From assembly GCA_036426205.1 (NCBI GenBank), contig CM071586.1:9668983-9732982 (forward strand): DNA of 64,000 bases, in the 5' to 3' direction. Every line of letters starts with the position of its first letter. The stretch's first letter is position 1. Source of the DNA: Ascaphus truei. Its lineage: Eukaryota > Chordata > Amphibia > Anura > Ascaphidae. Under the pieces are notes generated by a model. It was not told where the DNA came from, did not search any database, and saw only the letters and a program-made list of their open reading frames with translations. This document shows positions 1 through 12,232 of this stretch, one piece after another. A program made the translations under genes and the position numbers.

Positions 1-2
1 GA

Positions 3-221
3 GAGGTCTGCACGTTAAAAACAGAGCTGGGTAAAGTAAAGCAGCAAGTGCTACAGGAGCGACTGAGTACCCAGTGGGTCCCCGCGAAGCAGCATGATGA
101 GCTGAAGGCCACCCTGAGCCTTACCCGAGCATCACTGGAAGCAGAATACAAAAAAACTAAAAATGTCCAAACCTTGGAATCTGAAAAACTGAAGTTGGAT
201 AAAAGGCTTCAAGAGCGTTGA
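3..221 (+). CDS. Coiled-coil reading frame cut by the window edge
   Basis: An open frame runs from the left edge to a TGA at 219-221 and gives about 72 residues. The composition is rich in Lys, Glu, Leu and Gln with heptad-like spacing (for example TLKTELGKVKQQVLQERL), which suggests a coiled coil. It has the flavour of long coiled-coil proteins such as the RAI14/UACA/ANKRD24 group, but I cannot assign it. No splice donor is obvious before the stop. It could be a terminal exon, a retrocopy or part of a repeat. The neighbouring sequence is Ty3/gypsy debris on the opposite strand, which weakens the case for an intact host gene. Confidence 0.35.
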   Translation, partial: EVCTLKTELGKVKQQVLQERLSTQWVPAKQHDELKATLSLTRASLEAEYKKTKNVQTLESEKLKLDKRLQER

Positions 222-448
222 GAACATCCCCCTAATCCTGATCGGCGAGGGGAAGACCATCAGGGAGAGACATGGACGCCAGCTGTGAGTCGGAGCTGGG
301 GCGACGTATAGACAAGCAAGTCCCGTGACATTGCAGGTCCCAGGCGGTCACTTGTCTCATTAACCAGTCGATTGTAGGGTTGTGGGAACGCAACCAAGGG
401 AGACCTAATACTATAGGTGCTCAGGGTGAGTTGATTACCATGAAAGGG

Positions 449-631
449 CTACTTATGTAGAACTCCGATGTTCACTACCAGGGAGATAGACTCCTGGGTG
501 ATTGTACCGGGTACTAGAGGTCTTCCATTGATCGCTACAATCTCTAATGGAATCTCCAACGAGTGGAGGGGAATTGTGTGCTGCTTGGCGAACGATAGAT
601 TGAGAAAATTACTGGCTCCGACAGAATCCAC
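449..631 (-). pseudogene. Ty3/gypsy aspartic protease remnant
   Basis: The minus-strand frame contains a retropepsin-like start (DSVGASNF, an active-site-like stretch with an extra Val inside the usual D-S-G-A) followed by IPLHSLEIPLEIVAINGRPL, the pattern expected of a Ty3/gypsy protease. It lies just downstream of a gag zinc knuckle on the same strand but in a different frame, which is the right gene order. The extra residue and the short open length indicate a dead copy or sequence errors. Reverse transcriptase is not visible in the remaining 450 bases to the window edge. Confidence 0.6.
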
Positions 632-992
632 GAAGGCCTACATGGAGACTGAGGCAGAACCCCATGAGAGGGAAACCGGCAGAAGAATCCGGGAAGACAC
701 AGAGGGAGGACAGATGGTAGAGATGTCCAGAAAATACACCCCCAACTTCACTGGGCACGGGTGTTTTCCTGATCCTGCAACAAATTGGACAGTCACGGAT
801 GCGGTGGCCCTGGGACCCACAATACAGGCACAAGCCCAAGGTACACCTTCTGCTTCTCTCCTGTTCATACAGTCTGGTTTTACCTAGCTGCATAGGCTCA
901 TCATCCAGAGGAGGCGGAGAAACAAAGTTTGGGGCCAACCGAGTAGTCGGACTCTTATCAGCACGGCACTTCTCGGACAGGCGTTCCTGCAT
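609..992 (-). pseudogene. Ty3/gypsy gag C-terminus with CCHC zinc knuckle
   Basis: The minus-strand frame encodes [14 protein letters not shown], a perfect C-x2-C-x4-H-x4-C nucleic-acid-binding knuckle, preceded by a [13 protein letters not shown] linker typical of vertebrate Ty3/gypsy Gag. The knuckle lies about two thirds of the way along; the residues after it do not look like Gag, so the frame probably shifts there before the protease remnant. In a live element this protein packages the RNA. Here it is a fragment of about 128 residues without the capsid region. Confidence 0.65.
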
Positions 993-2160
993 TCTGAGAT
1001 CGATCCGTACGCAGAGAGAGAAATCATCTCCTCAAGGTCGTAGGGAGGTCTCGGCAGGTCAACTCATCTTTCAGGGGTTCCGATAGTCCCTGCCAAAAAG
1101 CCGCTACTAAGGCTTCATTATTCCAGCCAGTTTCGGCCGCAAGAATGCGAAACTCTCGGTTATATCGCTTGGAAACTCTAAGTCGACATCAGCTTGTATG
1201 TATCTTAGATGAATCTCCAGTGAATCTCACTTCCCGACTGACTGCACTGACTTTTAAAACTATTCAAAGCCTATCGTTATAATGAGCAGCCAATCTCAGT
1301 GTGGGAATCAATCCCCCACCCTATGGCAGAGTTGCCAACAGTTCATGCAGCCGGGCAGGGGGATTCATGGTATGCCAAGGGTCATGCGCTAGCATCACAC
1401 CTGAGCCGCTTAGCATACCTAACCAAGCCCCCCTCTCCGGCGGCAGAATGTTTACCTCTGTCCCAGACATCTGGACATCTGCTGGGCAAACTGTTTATAA
1501 TTAATACTTCTAAGGTAACACTGTGACCTGCCAAATTCTTTGTTAAGTCCGGACTTCTGCAGACAGCCTGGCGACGCATCAGCAGGGTGCGTTAGAAGTC
1601 CGAACTTAAGGTATGCATGATTCACTCACCGGAATGGCCGGTCATATACTGTACTTGTGAATCCGAAATGTATCCGCTGCCCCGCCTGGCTGAATGTTAA
1701 TTCCCTTACTCTCATAACTTTAATGCACTGAAAAGAGAGGAACTTTCATTCATGACTTTGTATAAAAGTGAATATATAAGGAGAACATAACTGCTTTACT
1801 GTTTGTACCCCAGCAGCACTCACACCAAATTTCATAGCGCTAGCATGTTCCTACCCCAAGTTAGCTCCAGCTTATGTGCTGTGTGAAACAGCGGCTAAAG
1901 TTTAAAACATTTTTTTCCTCTCTGCGGTTTGGCAGTGAAACATTGTTGCAATACTTGGAACTAAGGTACGTGTTGTGTAAAGGTGAAAAAGAAGGCGCTA
2001 ACTCTACTAGTGTACACTTGTGATATACAGTGAGTGATGATTATAATCAAATGATTAAAAAACAGTGGTGACGTGATATACAACGTGAAAAAATAAGTTT
2101 AAAACCCCCCTGCTCAAACCCAGCTGGTAGGGACTGGTTCCACTAGTCCCACAATTCGTC
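993..2160. other. No gene seen; probable decayed repeat DNA
   Basis: The stretch upstream (minus sense) of the gag remnant probably holds more of the decayed gypsy element, but I see no long frame or recognisable domain. From about 1700 the sequence is AT-rich without clear structure until the foldback element begins. Confidence 0.4.
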
Positions 2161-3879
2161 GTTATCCGGTTGCAATCCAGGGGGAGCATGAAAGGGAAAT
2201 AAAACAAAAAACAATCTAAGTGCAGACAGTTTGATAACTTATATATAGAATCTGTGATGAATCTTGGCTCGTATGTGTGGCCTACTTACAAGATGTAAGT
2301 CAAAAACAAGTTCTCTCTTGTCTTCCTTTGTTTTTTTCCCTCACTGTGTCAATTTTTTGGTCCACTGCTGTTCCAATAGATCTAGGCTAATAGAATTTAG
2401 TACTTATTGTGCCACTGTTTTTTCTACTCTCCTTGTTCCCCTTATAACATGCCTATTGCAGGATGTTTTATCCTATTTGTATAAAAATTGTGTATTTTAC
2501 TGATGTATACTACAGGCCATTCTGCTGCTGTGTCCCAGCAGAACACACAGCTCCATGTTCTAATGTAACGCCACCCTCTCATAAATGTATAAGTCTGTGA
2601 CCGCATTCATATATATAACGGAGCCTTCCCCCCTTTTTTCCCTACCTCACATTAATTAATGTGCTGTAAATTACTTCCAGTTATGGAATAATCCATTGAA
2701 GCGCCCCTGCATTATCCGAATTACAGCTTTTGCCATATTTTTTATATATATATTTTTGCATTAACCCATTCCAATCATTTTTCAATCCCACACCCCGTTC
2801 CCTCATATTTAGATTGAGGTGAATCAATCCACCGTATTGCCTCTTAATGAATGATTAATCATTATTGTATGTATTCCCATAACATACTTGGGTTCTATTG
2901 AGGGATATAAGAAGTCTTAATCACCTCCCTTTTGAACCCCATATCCCTCACTTATGCAATATCCTAGTTTTATATAAACATCTCACATTACAAATATAAA
3001 TCAATGGCCATATCACATTGAAGTGTTTTGTATACGATATCCATGGTATTTTGCCCACTGAAAACCAAGTGCTTTCTTATGTATATAGATGCATTTTAAG
3101 GCAGTAATTAGTGCAGACCATTTTAGACACATGTTTTTTGGATTTAATGCCAATCATGCGGGGTATATTAAGATACTAAGGAGTAGGGGGCGGTACACTC
3201 CTGATGAAGCCACGCACCCTATTGGCGAAACGCGTAGAGTGGTAGCCGCCCAGAGAAGGAGAGAAGCTGTAGCAGAGATTGCAGACCCACGACCGGAAGT
3301 GACATATCGCGACCAACCGGAAGTGACTTATCGGAGCCTGCCGGACAGGACAGCCCACCCGAGAGGGAGCTCCAGGCAGAGAGCCAAGCAGCGTCCTACA
3401 CGAGCAACGAAGCTAACGGGAATAACACACCCCAGAGGGATCCTACGAGGTGGAGAGTCCCAGGCAGCAGTGTCCCACGCAGGGTCCATACCGGAGCCTG
3501 AAGCTAACAGCATTCTCTCCTCGGTCACATATATTGTGATACACGCATGAATTACATGTTTTTATTGTAAGTGTTCATTTTTAAACCCTATAAAGTCAAG
3601 TTTTTTTATATTACTTGTCTGCACTATGGATATCTTTTCTTTTTTATATATACTGCTGCTAAGCTGAGATTGGAAGTCTATATATTCCTGGATGAGAAAC
3701 CCTCCTTGCAGAGACCATTGTGTCAAACCGCTTGTTTTTGACTTACATCTTGTAAGTAGGCCACACATACGAGCCAAGATTCATCACAGATTCTATATAT
3801 AAGTTATCAAACTGTCTGCACTTAGTTTGTTTTTTGTTTTATTTCCCTTTCATGCTCCCCCTGGATTGCAACTGGATAC
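2161..3879. mobile_element. Foldback element with ~150-bp inverted ends enclosing a hammerhead
   Basis: Bases 2161-2310 reappear as a near-perfect inverted copy at 3731-3879. Shared landmarks are ggcctacttacaagatgtaa at the inner end and ggttgcaatcc at the outer end. The 1.4-kb interior has no long reading frame but carries a hammerhead-like ribozyme at 3188-3251. Two outward-facing ends of one retroelement family joined head to head, as seen in complex Penelope-like insertions, would explain this. A non-autonomous foldback transposon is the alternative. No target duplication was recognised. Confidence 0.6.
3188..3251 (+). ncRNA. Hammerhead ribozyme-like motif (Penelope type)
   Basis: The core CTGATGA (3201-3207) and GAAA (3227-3230) flank a stem II of GCCA/TGGC. 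Stem I pairs CACTC with GAGTG and, beyond an internal loop, GGGCGG with CCGCCC. Helix III is the minimal ACGCGT, giving a predicted cleavage site after the A at 3236. One extra A follows CTGATGA compared with the strict consensus. Hammerheads with very short helix III are known from Penelope-like retroelements; activity of this copy is inferred. Confidence 0.65.
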
Positions 3880-4143
3880 TTGGAACTAATACATAACTGT
3901 GACCGCACTCATACAATGTAACTCAGTATAATGATGTGGTCCCCTTTATATCTCGCGGGTCACACACAGAGTTTATAATACAATTACAGAGCTGCAGTGC
4001 TTGGTGGGCTGCAGAGCTTACACTTCACAGTTACCTTATATGACTCAGGGGCACCCAGCCAGGCATAATACCTTTATTAGTGGAATGGGTAGCCCCTCAC
4101 CATCACACACCTTATCTACAGGGGAGAGAGGATGGATAGGGGG

Positions 4144-4268
4144 TGGGGAGATAGGATGGAGAGGGAGATTGGGGGGGGGGGAGATAGGATGGAGAGGGAG
4201 ATTGGGGGGAGATAGGATGGAGAGGGATATTGGGGAGGAGATAGGATGGAGAGGGAGATTGGGGGGGG
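4144..4268 (+). repeat. G-rich minisatellite
   Basis: About four units of roughly 25-38 bases built on 'gagataggatggagaggga' separated by runs of G. The G runs could fold as quadruplexes and are of the kind that sequencing miscounts. Confidence 0.85.
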
Positions 4269-4645
4269 GGCAAAACAAATAGAAGTGCAAAGATGGCACT
4301 AACAATTAAACAACGGTCAATAGTAAAATGTGTGCATGTGATATGTAATATGGTATATTATCGTACTCACACGGCCATGTGTTGTACTAAGTCCAGGGAA
4401 TGGTATCTTTATCTGTGCTGTTCCTTCACTGCAGCAGTCAGCTTGGGCTCCCTTTCCGGTTCGTCACAAGTGTAGCCTCACAGGTGTCGACTTCAGGTGA
4501 TGTGGGTGCGCACCTCCGGTCAATGCAGCCGACTTCCGCACTTCGGCGCAGTGCTCTCCCGATCCCGCGTCCGGCGGTCAGGACTGCAGTCGAGGCGCTT
4601 GGGCTGGCTACGGTGGCCGTGTGCAGTCAAAGAGCTCCAGGTCCT

Positions 4646-4696
4646 TGCGTGAACAACACGTTTTCGGATGTGGTGATCCTTCGTCAGGTTCATGCA
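4646..4696 (-). ncRNA. Hammerhead ribozyme-like motif, minus strand
   Basis: On the minus strand CTGACGA is followed by a GGAT/ATCC stem II and GAAAACG. Stem I pairs TGCATGAAC with GTTCACGCA (8 of 9 positions). Helix III is longer and less regular than in the other copies, so this may be a diverged version. It suggests that the surrounding 4.3-4.9 kb belongs to a Penelope-like terminal repeat. Confidence 0.5.
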
Positions 4697-5851
4697 ACGG
4701 ACCTGGAGGACCATACTTAAATAGGGCTTGATTTAATGGATTCAAAACTCCCTGGGGCTGAGTGAAATCCCCAGATTGCCCACATAGCAGACCCAAAAAA
4801 TGCTGTATTAGTGAGAGCCTGTGTATATGACTCAATATGGAACGAATCAGTCTCAGGGGTTCCCCCTACGGACCACAGAGGTGGTGGGGTTTTTTGGTAT
4901 TTATTTTGTAGGGTGGATTGAGAGAGAGTGGGGTAATTGACGGAAGGTAGGGGCGAGTGAGAGAATGGAGAGGGGGGCAGGAGGGAGGGAGTGAGTGAGG
5001 AAAAGAGGGAGTAAGAGTGAGACGCACGGGATAAATACATGCGAGGCGGGAGGGGGGGAGAGTTAGTGAGACGGATGGGAGAGAAATACATGGGTAGAGG
5101 GTGGGAAATAGAGGGGGCTCGTGGGGTTTGAAATGTTGTGACTGACCCCAGTTGAACCTAATATGTGTGTCAGCCAGATAGGGGTTCCCCGAGATTTTTT
5201 TGAAATACTTCAAGGGTTTCTCCAAACAAAAAAGGTTGGTAATCACTGCTCTAAGCTTTTGACAGAGTAGTAGGATACTATGGCCAACAGCACCCTCTAG
5301 TGGAATAAAATATTCATTAAGGAAATACACAGTGTTTAACTTATGCTGAAGACTCAGTAATATATCCAAAAAATATAAGCGACGAAAAGATCTATGTATC
5401 GATGTATATCTCACCCTTAACAACTTGTTCTTGATGGTGTTAGGATGTCCGCCGGCTGTGTGTCTCACCATAGGGAGATCGCAATTATGCCGACCTGGAT
5501 ACAAATCCTAGGAGATTGCTACAAGTGGTGCAGCCCCTGATGAAGCGGGGAAAGGGTGGAAGGAGGGAGTGGGGGGATGAAGAGGGAGAGAATGACCACG
5601 CAGCCACACCCCAGTCCACCAGTGTACTTTAACTACACCAGGACTCCACACTTCCTTAGGTGATGCAGATGATTCTACGATCACTAACCTCCCAGCTTCA
5701 GCTCAACACTCCATGTTACGAGCTGTACAACACTGTAACTTTTAAACGTTTGTGATCTCTGTCTCCGTCTCCCGTCCCACAGCAGATAGGCAAGAATCTC
5801 TTGTGCGTGTGCATTTATGTGTGTTTGTGTGTGTGTGTGAATCTGAATATA

Positions 5852-6081
5852 CAGCTCAACCCCCTTATAACGCTGCGCTTGGGGTCCAAAGAATCACATC
5901 GCGCTATAAGCGGGCCGCGTTAGAAATAATGTACAATTGTATGCGTTGTACAATAAGGTATTTAAGACGCCGATAATCGTGTTGTAAAGTATTCATAAAT
6001 AAGAAAAGTGGGAGCCACGCTGGCATCGCGTTATAAGCGGATTCGCGTTGTAGCGGATCGCGTTATAACGGGGTTAAGCTG
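5852..6081. mobile_element. TA-flanked MITE (Tc1/mariner-like)
   Basis: The 230-bp element has inverted ends CAGCTCAACCCC...TTATAACG and CGTTATAACGGGGTTAAGCTG and is flanked by TA on both sides (5850-5851, 6082-6083). Internal blocks of 'gcgttataagcgg' repeat the terminal motif several times. No reading frame is present, so it depends on a transposase in trans. Confidence 0.75.
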
Positions 6082-6083
6082 TA

Positions 6084-6641
6084 TTAAGTGCCCACAGTGT
6101 ACACAGCGCTTTACAAAAGGTGTGTGAAGTGGGAGTGTATACCAATGGTTTTGGTTGGTGTTGAAATGTAAGAGGCTGTTGCATTACTATAAATGTGTGT
6201 GGCTGCTATGTGGTCCATATTGGTATATAGGGATAGAATTACATAGTACATTCGTATGTGTAAGAGACAGCTGTGTGTGCATTCATATAGCGCAGTATGT
6301 ATAGACATGGGCCCAAGCACGTGTGGGAAGAGGATCCAACAAAAAAAATACATGAGAGAAAGTGTTTATTTTACAGTACACTTATTAATAGTTCGTTTTG
6401 AATGATACTACTTTTCAATGGCAAAATGCCATGAATTAGAGTGCACCAATGTTTGCATTTCTTTGTCCTTTTTTAAGGGCTCTATCTATTTACCTCTGGT
6501 TTGCTAGATGTTGAAGAGCTTACAACGCTGTGGCAAAATGTTTCTGAGTGGAATGTTAAACAAGAGATAGCGATGTGAGCAGAGGTGAAAAGCACGGTCT
6601 ATGTGCTTGCTGTGGTTATATCAGACACAGAATAAACGAAC
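6084..6641. other. No gene seen
   Basis: Unremarkable AT-rich sequence. No long frame, repeat or structured element was recognised. Confidence 0.4.
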
Positions 6642-7195
6642 CAGTTACATAGTTACAAAGTCACATGGTTACATAGTCACATAGTTACATAGTAGATGAG
6701 GTTGAAAAAAGTCATACAGCCATCAAATTCAACAGATACTTTATCCTATATCCGTATTTACAGTATATTGATCCAGAGCAAGGCAAACAAAAATATCACC
6801 AAATTATATCTCATACGGGGAAAAAATAATTCCTTCCTGACACCAAATATTGGCAATCCTATTACTCCCTGGATCAACATCCTTCCCATGTATACTTATT
6901 TAGTATATCCCTGTATACCTTTCCTTTCTAAAAATATGTCCAACCTTGTTTGGAAGATATCTATTGTATCTGCCAGAAGGATATCAATAAGCACTTATTC
7001 CCTCACCTGTTGTCTCTGTAAGTGCCCCATAAACCTTAGATTGTAAGCTCTTCGGGGCAGGGATTTCCTTTTCTATTGTCTGATTTTTGCTGCACTTATT
7101 GTATTATTATAATTCCCCGTGCTGTATTCATTGTAAAGTGCTGAGTACACTTTTGGCGCTATATAAATAAAGACATACAATACAATACAACCCTA
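6642..7195 (+). mobile_element. L2-related retroposon with ACAAT tail
   Basis: It begins with repeated 'ttacatagt' blocks and the motif tagatgaggttgaaaaaa, contains 'attgtaagctcttcggggca', and ends in 'gcgctatataaataaag' followed by (ACAAT)n. The 3' part is shared with the LINE ends at 49845 (minus) and 63590, so it was probably mobilised by the same L2-type machinery. The 5' part recurs alone at 38941-39160. There is no coding capacity. Confidence 0.7.
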
Positions 7196-7519
7196 TTGAT
7201 GACAGGTCTAGGACACACCGTGTGATAAATGGGGTTCTGGCATCAGGCTTAAACGGGAGTAGAACCCACAACCTTTGTTTTTCTGGGCAGCAGCACTATT
7301 AGGGTGAACAAATTCTCGCAGAGGCAAGAAAAGAGCTCTTTTAGAGCAGCACGCAGATCAAAAAATGTGAAATGATAACTTAATTAAAGCATAACATTTA
7401 TTAAATACTAGGATATGAGAAATAGCAGACAAGCAATGACGTATAATGCAAAAAAAGGAAAAAATTAGACGAATCACAAAACACCCAACGGAAACTGGGA
7501 GAATATCCACTGTCTCTTT

Positions 7520-8548
7520 GTCACGGCTGTGCTCGCCACAAACCTGGGTCGGACCGCGTGGCTGAGGTGGGGTTGTAAAAGCACCGACCTTAGACCGCGC
7601 AGGCGGATCCGGATTGCGCAGTTCGTAGTCGTATGTAGCAGGATCAGGATAGGAGAAGACAGCATCGTCGGGGGACACGCCAGGGTCAGGACTGGAGATA
7701 TCAGGGTAAACGTTGTTCAAGCAGGAGTTACGGCCACAGTTGTCAAGTGAAGAGCCCCGCTTTCAGCTTATTAAGGAGAGCGGGAGTTGCTTCTGCGCGT
7801 GCGGGCGACCATTGCCCATTGGTACTGGTCTCTTAGTGTTTGTAAGACCGACTCAGATTACTCAGCGAAACGGCAAGTGTCCGTCCATCTCTTTCATCAG
7901 CCTGTTTCGCCACTATCCTTTCTTCCTGCTCCGTATATTTGCCTTCCTCTTGACCAACCTTAATGAGTCGTCTTTCCGTCGGTCCCTATTTTCCTGCAGG
8001 AACAGGAACCAGCGGCCTCTCCGATTGGAAAGATAGGCCCAGGAACCAGGAAGCTGAAGATACACAGGGAAACCTCCGCTTCAGTGCAGAAACAGGAACA
8101 GACCGCTGCGTGAATCTAGTCAGCCGGTCACAGGAAACAAGGAGCTGAAGTAACAAGGAGAGAACTCGCTTCAGCCAGGAACAGGAACTGACCGCTGCAT
8201 GAGACTAGCAGCCGGTCACAGGAACCAGGGGGCGCAGAAGACAACAAGGAGAGTACTCCGCTTCAGCTCAGAACAGACCCTGCGTGACACTGCAGCCGGT
8301 CTCAGGAACCAAGCGACAAGACAAGACAAGGCTTATGGCAGAACACAGAGACAATCCAGGAAGACTATGCTCGGCAGGGATCATTGTGGGAAGGCAAATA
8401 CTAAAGATCCGATGAACCATGGCAGAAGGGGCGTGTGGCAGCATTATTTGGTGTAATCCAGGCTGCAGCAAACATCAGGAGAAGTGCTCAGGACCGCCCA
8501 GTCTGCGGGTAAGGCAAACAGTTGAAACCGAGGATCGGATTCCTTACA
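7520..8548. repeat. LTR copy A of a non-coding LTR element
   Basis: The repeat starts TGTCACG and ends CCTTACA, so it has TG...CA termini in either reading direction. Two further copies lie at 12233 and 14641. At about 8040-8310 it contains roughly four tandem units of about 86 bases (landmarks 'gaccgctgcgtga' and 'gcagccggtcac'). The left flank differs from that of copies B and C, as expected if A is the outer end and B the inner end of one element. Orientation is unresolved. Confidence 0.65.
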
Positions 8549-11500
8549 GTACCGCAACCCCCCCCCCCCCTGTCACAGTGAGACTCCGGGCGATACAAGA
8601 CCACCTTGCATAGATGTTGGGGGACCAGGAGTGTTGTTCCTGAACACCGTCTAGGATTGTGTGTAGAGTCATAGTCAAAGGACTTGTGTGGTCATCTACT
8701 TGTGTGTACACCCACCCCCCGGAGAGACACTCCGCCAGACAGGGCCACCATGGGTCAGCGGGGACATAGAGTTGGTTCCTAATTTTTTTTGAGGCGGAAA
8801 GGGGATCCGTAAAAGGACGCAGTAGTTCTTGGTGTGTAGGTCTGTTTTTCTAGGATATGAGAGTGGTGGGATAGAAGAACATACCATTGGTACATGGGGG
8901 GCTGCCTCCCCGGGGCGGGCGTGGGACGAATGGCTTGGGAATCCAAGGCTGTGAAGAAAACAGAGGGTTCGAAGCAGAAGAACAGCAAACCACTGTAGCG
9001 CCAGTTAGTAATGGGACCCACGCAGCCACACGACGGAGAAACAAGGACCAGGGACATTAATTTAGGAAAAGCGGCCTTGATAGTTGAATTGAATATACCC
9101 GGGCGTTTACCTTCGGGTCACAAGACAACAAGTCTTGCGGACCTCTGATGCTAGGAATTGATGAGGGACTTCTCTCTCAGAGGTGTCTCTACCCAGGGGT
9201 GTCAGGCGGGAGATATCGGGGGGGGAGCATTTCCCCGGTATTGGTATGGAAAGTGTCAAGTGCAAGCGATAAACAGGACTGAGGACCAAAAATTGGGAAA
9301 CGTACAGACGCTTTTCCAACTCAAAGGAAATAAACAGGGGCAAACAGAAGTTTCCCGAGGGGGAAGGGAAACCTTGTTTCACAGGCAAACAGAGGAAGAC
9401 AGCACTCGCAGTGGAGCTCCCAAATACTGGGGAACCCACAGGTGGAGGATAGTATTGTCGGGGTAGTAGGGATAGCCTTTGGGGGCTTTTAATATCGAGA
9501 AAACTTGAGAATTCCAGTCGAGAGCAAGGGTAGGCGAGGGAGGGGGAGCTAACCTCAGAAAGCTGAAGTGCTGTTACTTCAGTGACAGGGACCTGAGAAT
9601 AGAAAAAACAGTAGCGAGTAAAGGAATTGACATCCGGAGCTGGAGGCTCGGACTCATACACAGAAACTCTCGCAAAAGCAGGGGTTACTGATAGGAGAAC
9701 TATTAAGCGTAGGAGCTGTGGCCTGGAAATCAGTTTTGACTTGTAAGGCTGAGAGTAGTGAATACGGGGTTTTTAAAGAGAGGGGCAATAAGCTGTTAGT
9801 TGGAACCGTGATGGAAACTCTCAATAAGGGAAAAAGACATACCTTTGAAATAAAAGGAGTCTTATCCAAAAACTCGCAAGAGCCTAACAAAGGGGTTGCA
9901 GTTGTGTAATGGACAAAAACAGTCTTAGGCGTGTTTACTAGTGCAAAAAATCTGATAACGGGACTCCTAGCCGTCGTGAGGGTATTGTTGAGGGTTTTGA
10001 ATGTGAGAAAATCAGATATACGTGATAAGTGACTCCGATCAAATCAGCTGGTTGTCTAGGTGGTTGCCTTGGAATGTGTGTAGGAAAATGTACCATTAAA
10101 GACAGGAATTTTCAATTTTTAACCCCCGTAGTAACCCACACGGTTGGCTGGGACGTTTAGCTGCAGTGGCTGAGGGAAGAGGTTTAAGCAAGGGCAGTAG
10201 AAAACTAAAATAGCTCACGAATTTTCAAACACCAAGGAACTGTAATATAAGCAGGGTAGGTCTCAGAGACTGTACTAAGGGGGAACCCCAGATATGTGAT
10301 CCCTGGGGAGGGGTTTTTAGGGCAGAGCAGAGAAGAAATACAGGGAATAACAGCAAAGACACTCATAGAAAGAGATTCTGAATCTGAAGGGTAGGTTTTT
10401 ACCTCTCCGAGTATCCAGGGGCCGGCAAGGCAAAAATTTTCAGAGAGAGGGGAAACTGTGTGGCAGGCTTCTAAGCTAGCACATATGAAAAAGCGTCGCT
10501 TTGAGGTGAAAACAGGTGTCACAAACCCCTCCTGGGAACACCACCACGTGTAACCCCCAGGAGGGGCATCTGTACATGTACGGTTTTAAACCCTAAGACT
10601 TTGAAGGGAAGGGAGGCAAACACTAGACAGTCAACGGGGGGGTGAGGGTTATCAAACTGGTACTGGTCTTCTTGAAGTGGGTATATTGGTAAATGGAGGT
10701 GTCAGGGAAACCAGAAATGACGTCAGACCACCGATGTGGGGGACTATGGTGAAGCAGCAGGGATCATTGTCCGACGCTGGGTGAACAGGGAATGATTCAG
10801 CAAGTACCCGGGAATGGGAAAACTCTGCGACAAGCTTAGATGAAAAAAAAACTTGTAAATGATAATATTTAACTGGAAAATCAGAAGACTTTAGCCAAGT
10901 TTCAGGGGGCACAAGACGGAGTGAGAACTTGAGACTGAAGCAGGGAGTTTTATAGCAAAAAAACTAAGACTTAAGGAGTTCAAAAACCTGGGGAAAGTTC
11001 CATTTTATGACAAACCTCTGCGTAGGACTGGGGGCACATTTTGCTCTGAGTGCTTAGTAGTAGAAAGAGCCATTAGCTTGGAGGCAGCAAGAATTTTACA
11101 GGAGTTAAGTCAGATAATACCTGAAGAAACTAGGAGGTTTTCCTGCTTGTAAATAGGGAGTTGAACAAGGGATTTTCCTTGGAGCTAGGGACGTGACCAT
11201 GGCGGGAGGAAGGCGGAGGGGAACGGGGGGTTACCAAAGGGGACTCAAGGAGCTGCCCCCACGGGGTTGAATTACAGGAAGGACCCTCAGGAACAGAACT
11301 TTAGAAAATTCAACTGAGTACGTGAAGGTTAGAGGGATCGTTTCTGAAGGGGGAGGGATACAGAACTGCTAGCAGGGGTTTAAAGCCAGGACAGAACATC
11401 AAAGGGCCGAACAGTGGAGATTCAGAGTTAGGAATAGAGGGGGAAAAAGGGCTTTCTCGGAACCTAGGAAGCCTTATTTTTGGCTAGAGAAATAAGTATA

Positions 11501-12232
11501 TTCCAGGGGAACCTTCACAGACTGATTCGCAGGTGGGTTAACGTAGACGTAGTTCATTGGGGGTCAGAGTACCGCGGGTGTATAATATCAGGCTTAGGGG
11601 ACCGTGGCATTCTTACGTTGAGGGGGACAAGTGATGAGTGAGGTCAAGGTTTAGAGTCTTTCCTGGAGAGGGAGATACGGTCCCCAGGTTTAGACGGACA
11701 AGGGGACTGCAGTACAGGTGGGACTTGCCAAGCGGCAGCGTACGCTGGCGAAGATGAAGGGTCCTCCTGTTCTTTAGTGCATATGTCCAAATCTGGAAAA
11801 GTATACGGAAGGTGTCTTCTTGAGCAGGAACCAACTGAAGAGAGGGTCCTGTTGTACTACGGTAATTTCCAAGATGACGGCCAAGGCAAAGGTATATTCT
11901 TGGGCGTTGGCAAGTTTGATAGGAGTCTCAATTATCCCAGGTTAAAGGGGAACCAGGGGAGGGCAACACACTAGCGTGGGCCAGAAACCGTTTAAGGAAG
12001 GAAAATCTGAAGGGGGCAGTTAGCCTTAATAATGAGATCGTTTACGGCATTGTCTTTGCAACGGGTTAAACCTTCATACAGATCTTTCTTCAATCAGGGG
12101 TAGTATTTTCGCACAGATACTGGTTTTCAAACTTGGACTGGTCTACCGGCCGGGACAGATTTCAGACCGAAACAACCAACCCTCACCACAGGGCGGCGGG
12201 TCCGAGTTAGTAGGGGCCGAGCATGACTGTCC
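8549..12232. mobile_element. Internal region of a non-autonomous LTR element
   Basis: This 3.7-kb stretch lies between LTR copies A and B. Frames on both strands are short (the longest is 184 residues, minus, 9107-9661) and show no zinc knuckle, protease, polymerase or integrase motif. A poly-C run sits next to copy A. I see no clear primer-binding site. It resembles a large non-coding derivative of a gypsy element, or one damaged beyond recognition by indels. Confidence 0.5.

Noticed and set aside
5515..5560. CTGATGAAGCGGGGAAAGG at 5536
   Set aside because: The GAAA is present but no helix III ACGCGT or stem I partner follows.
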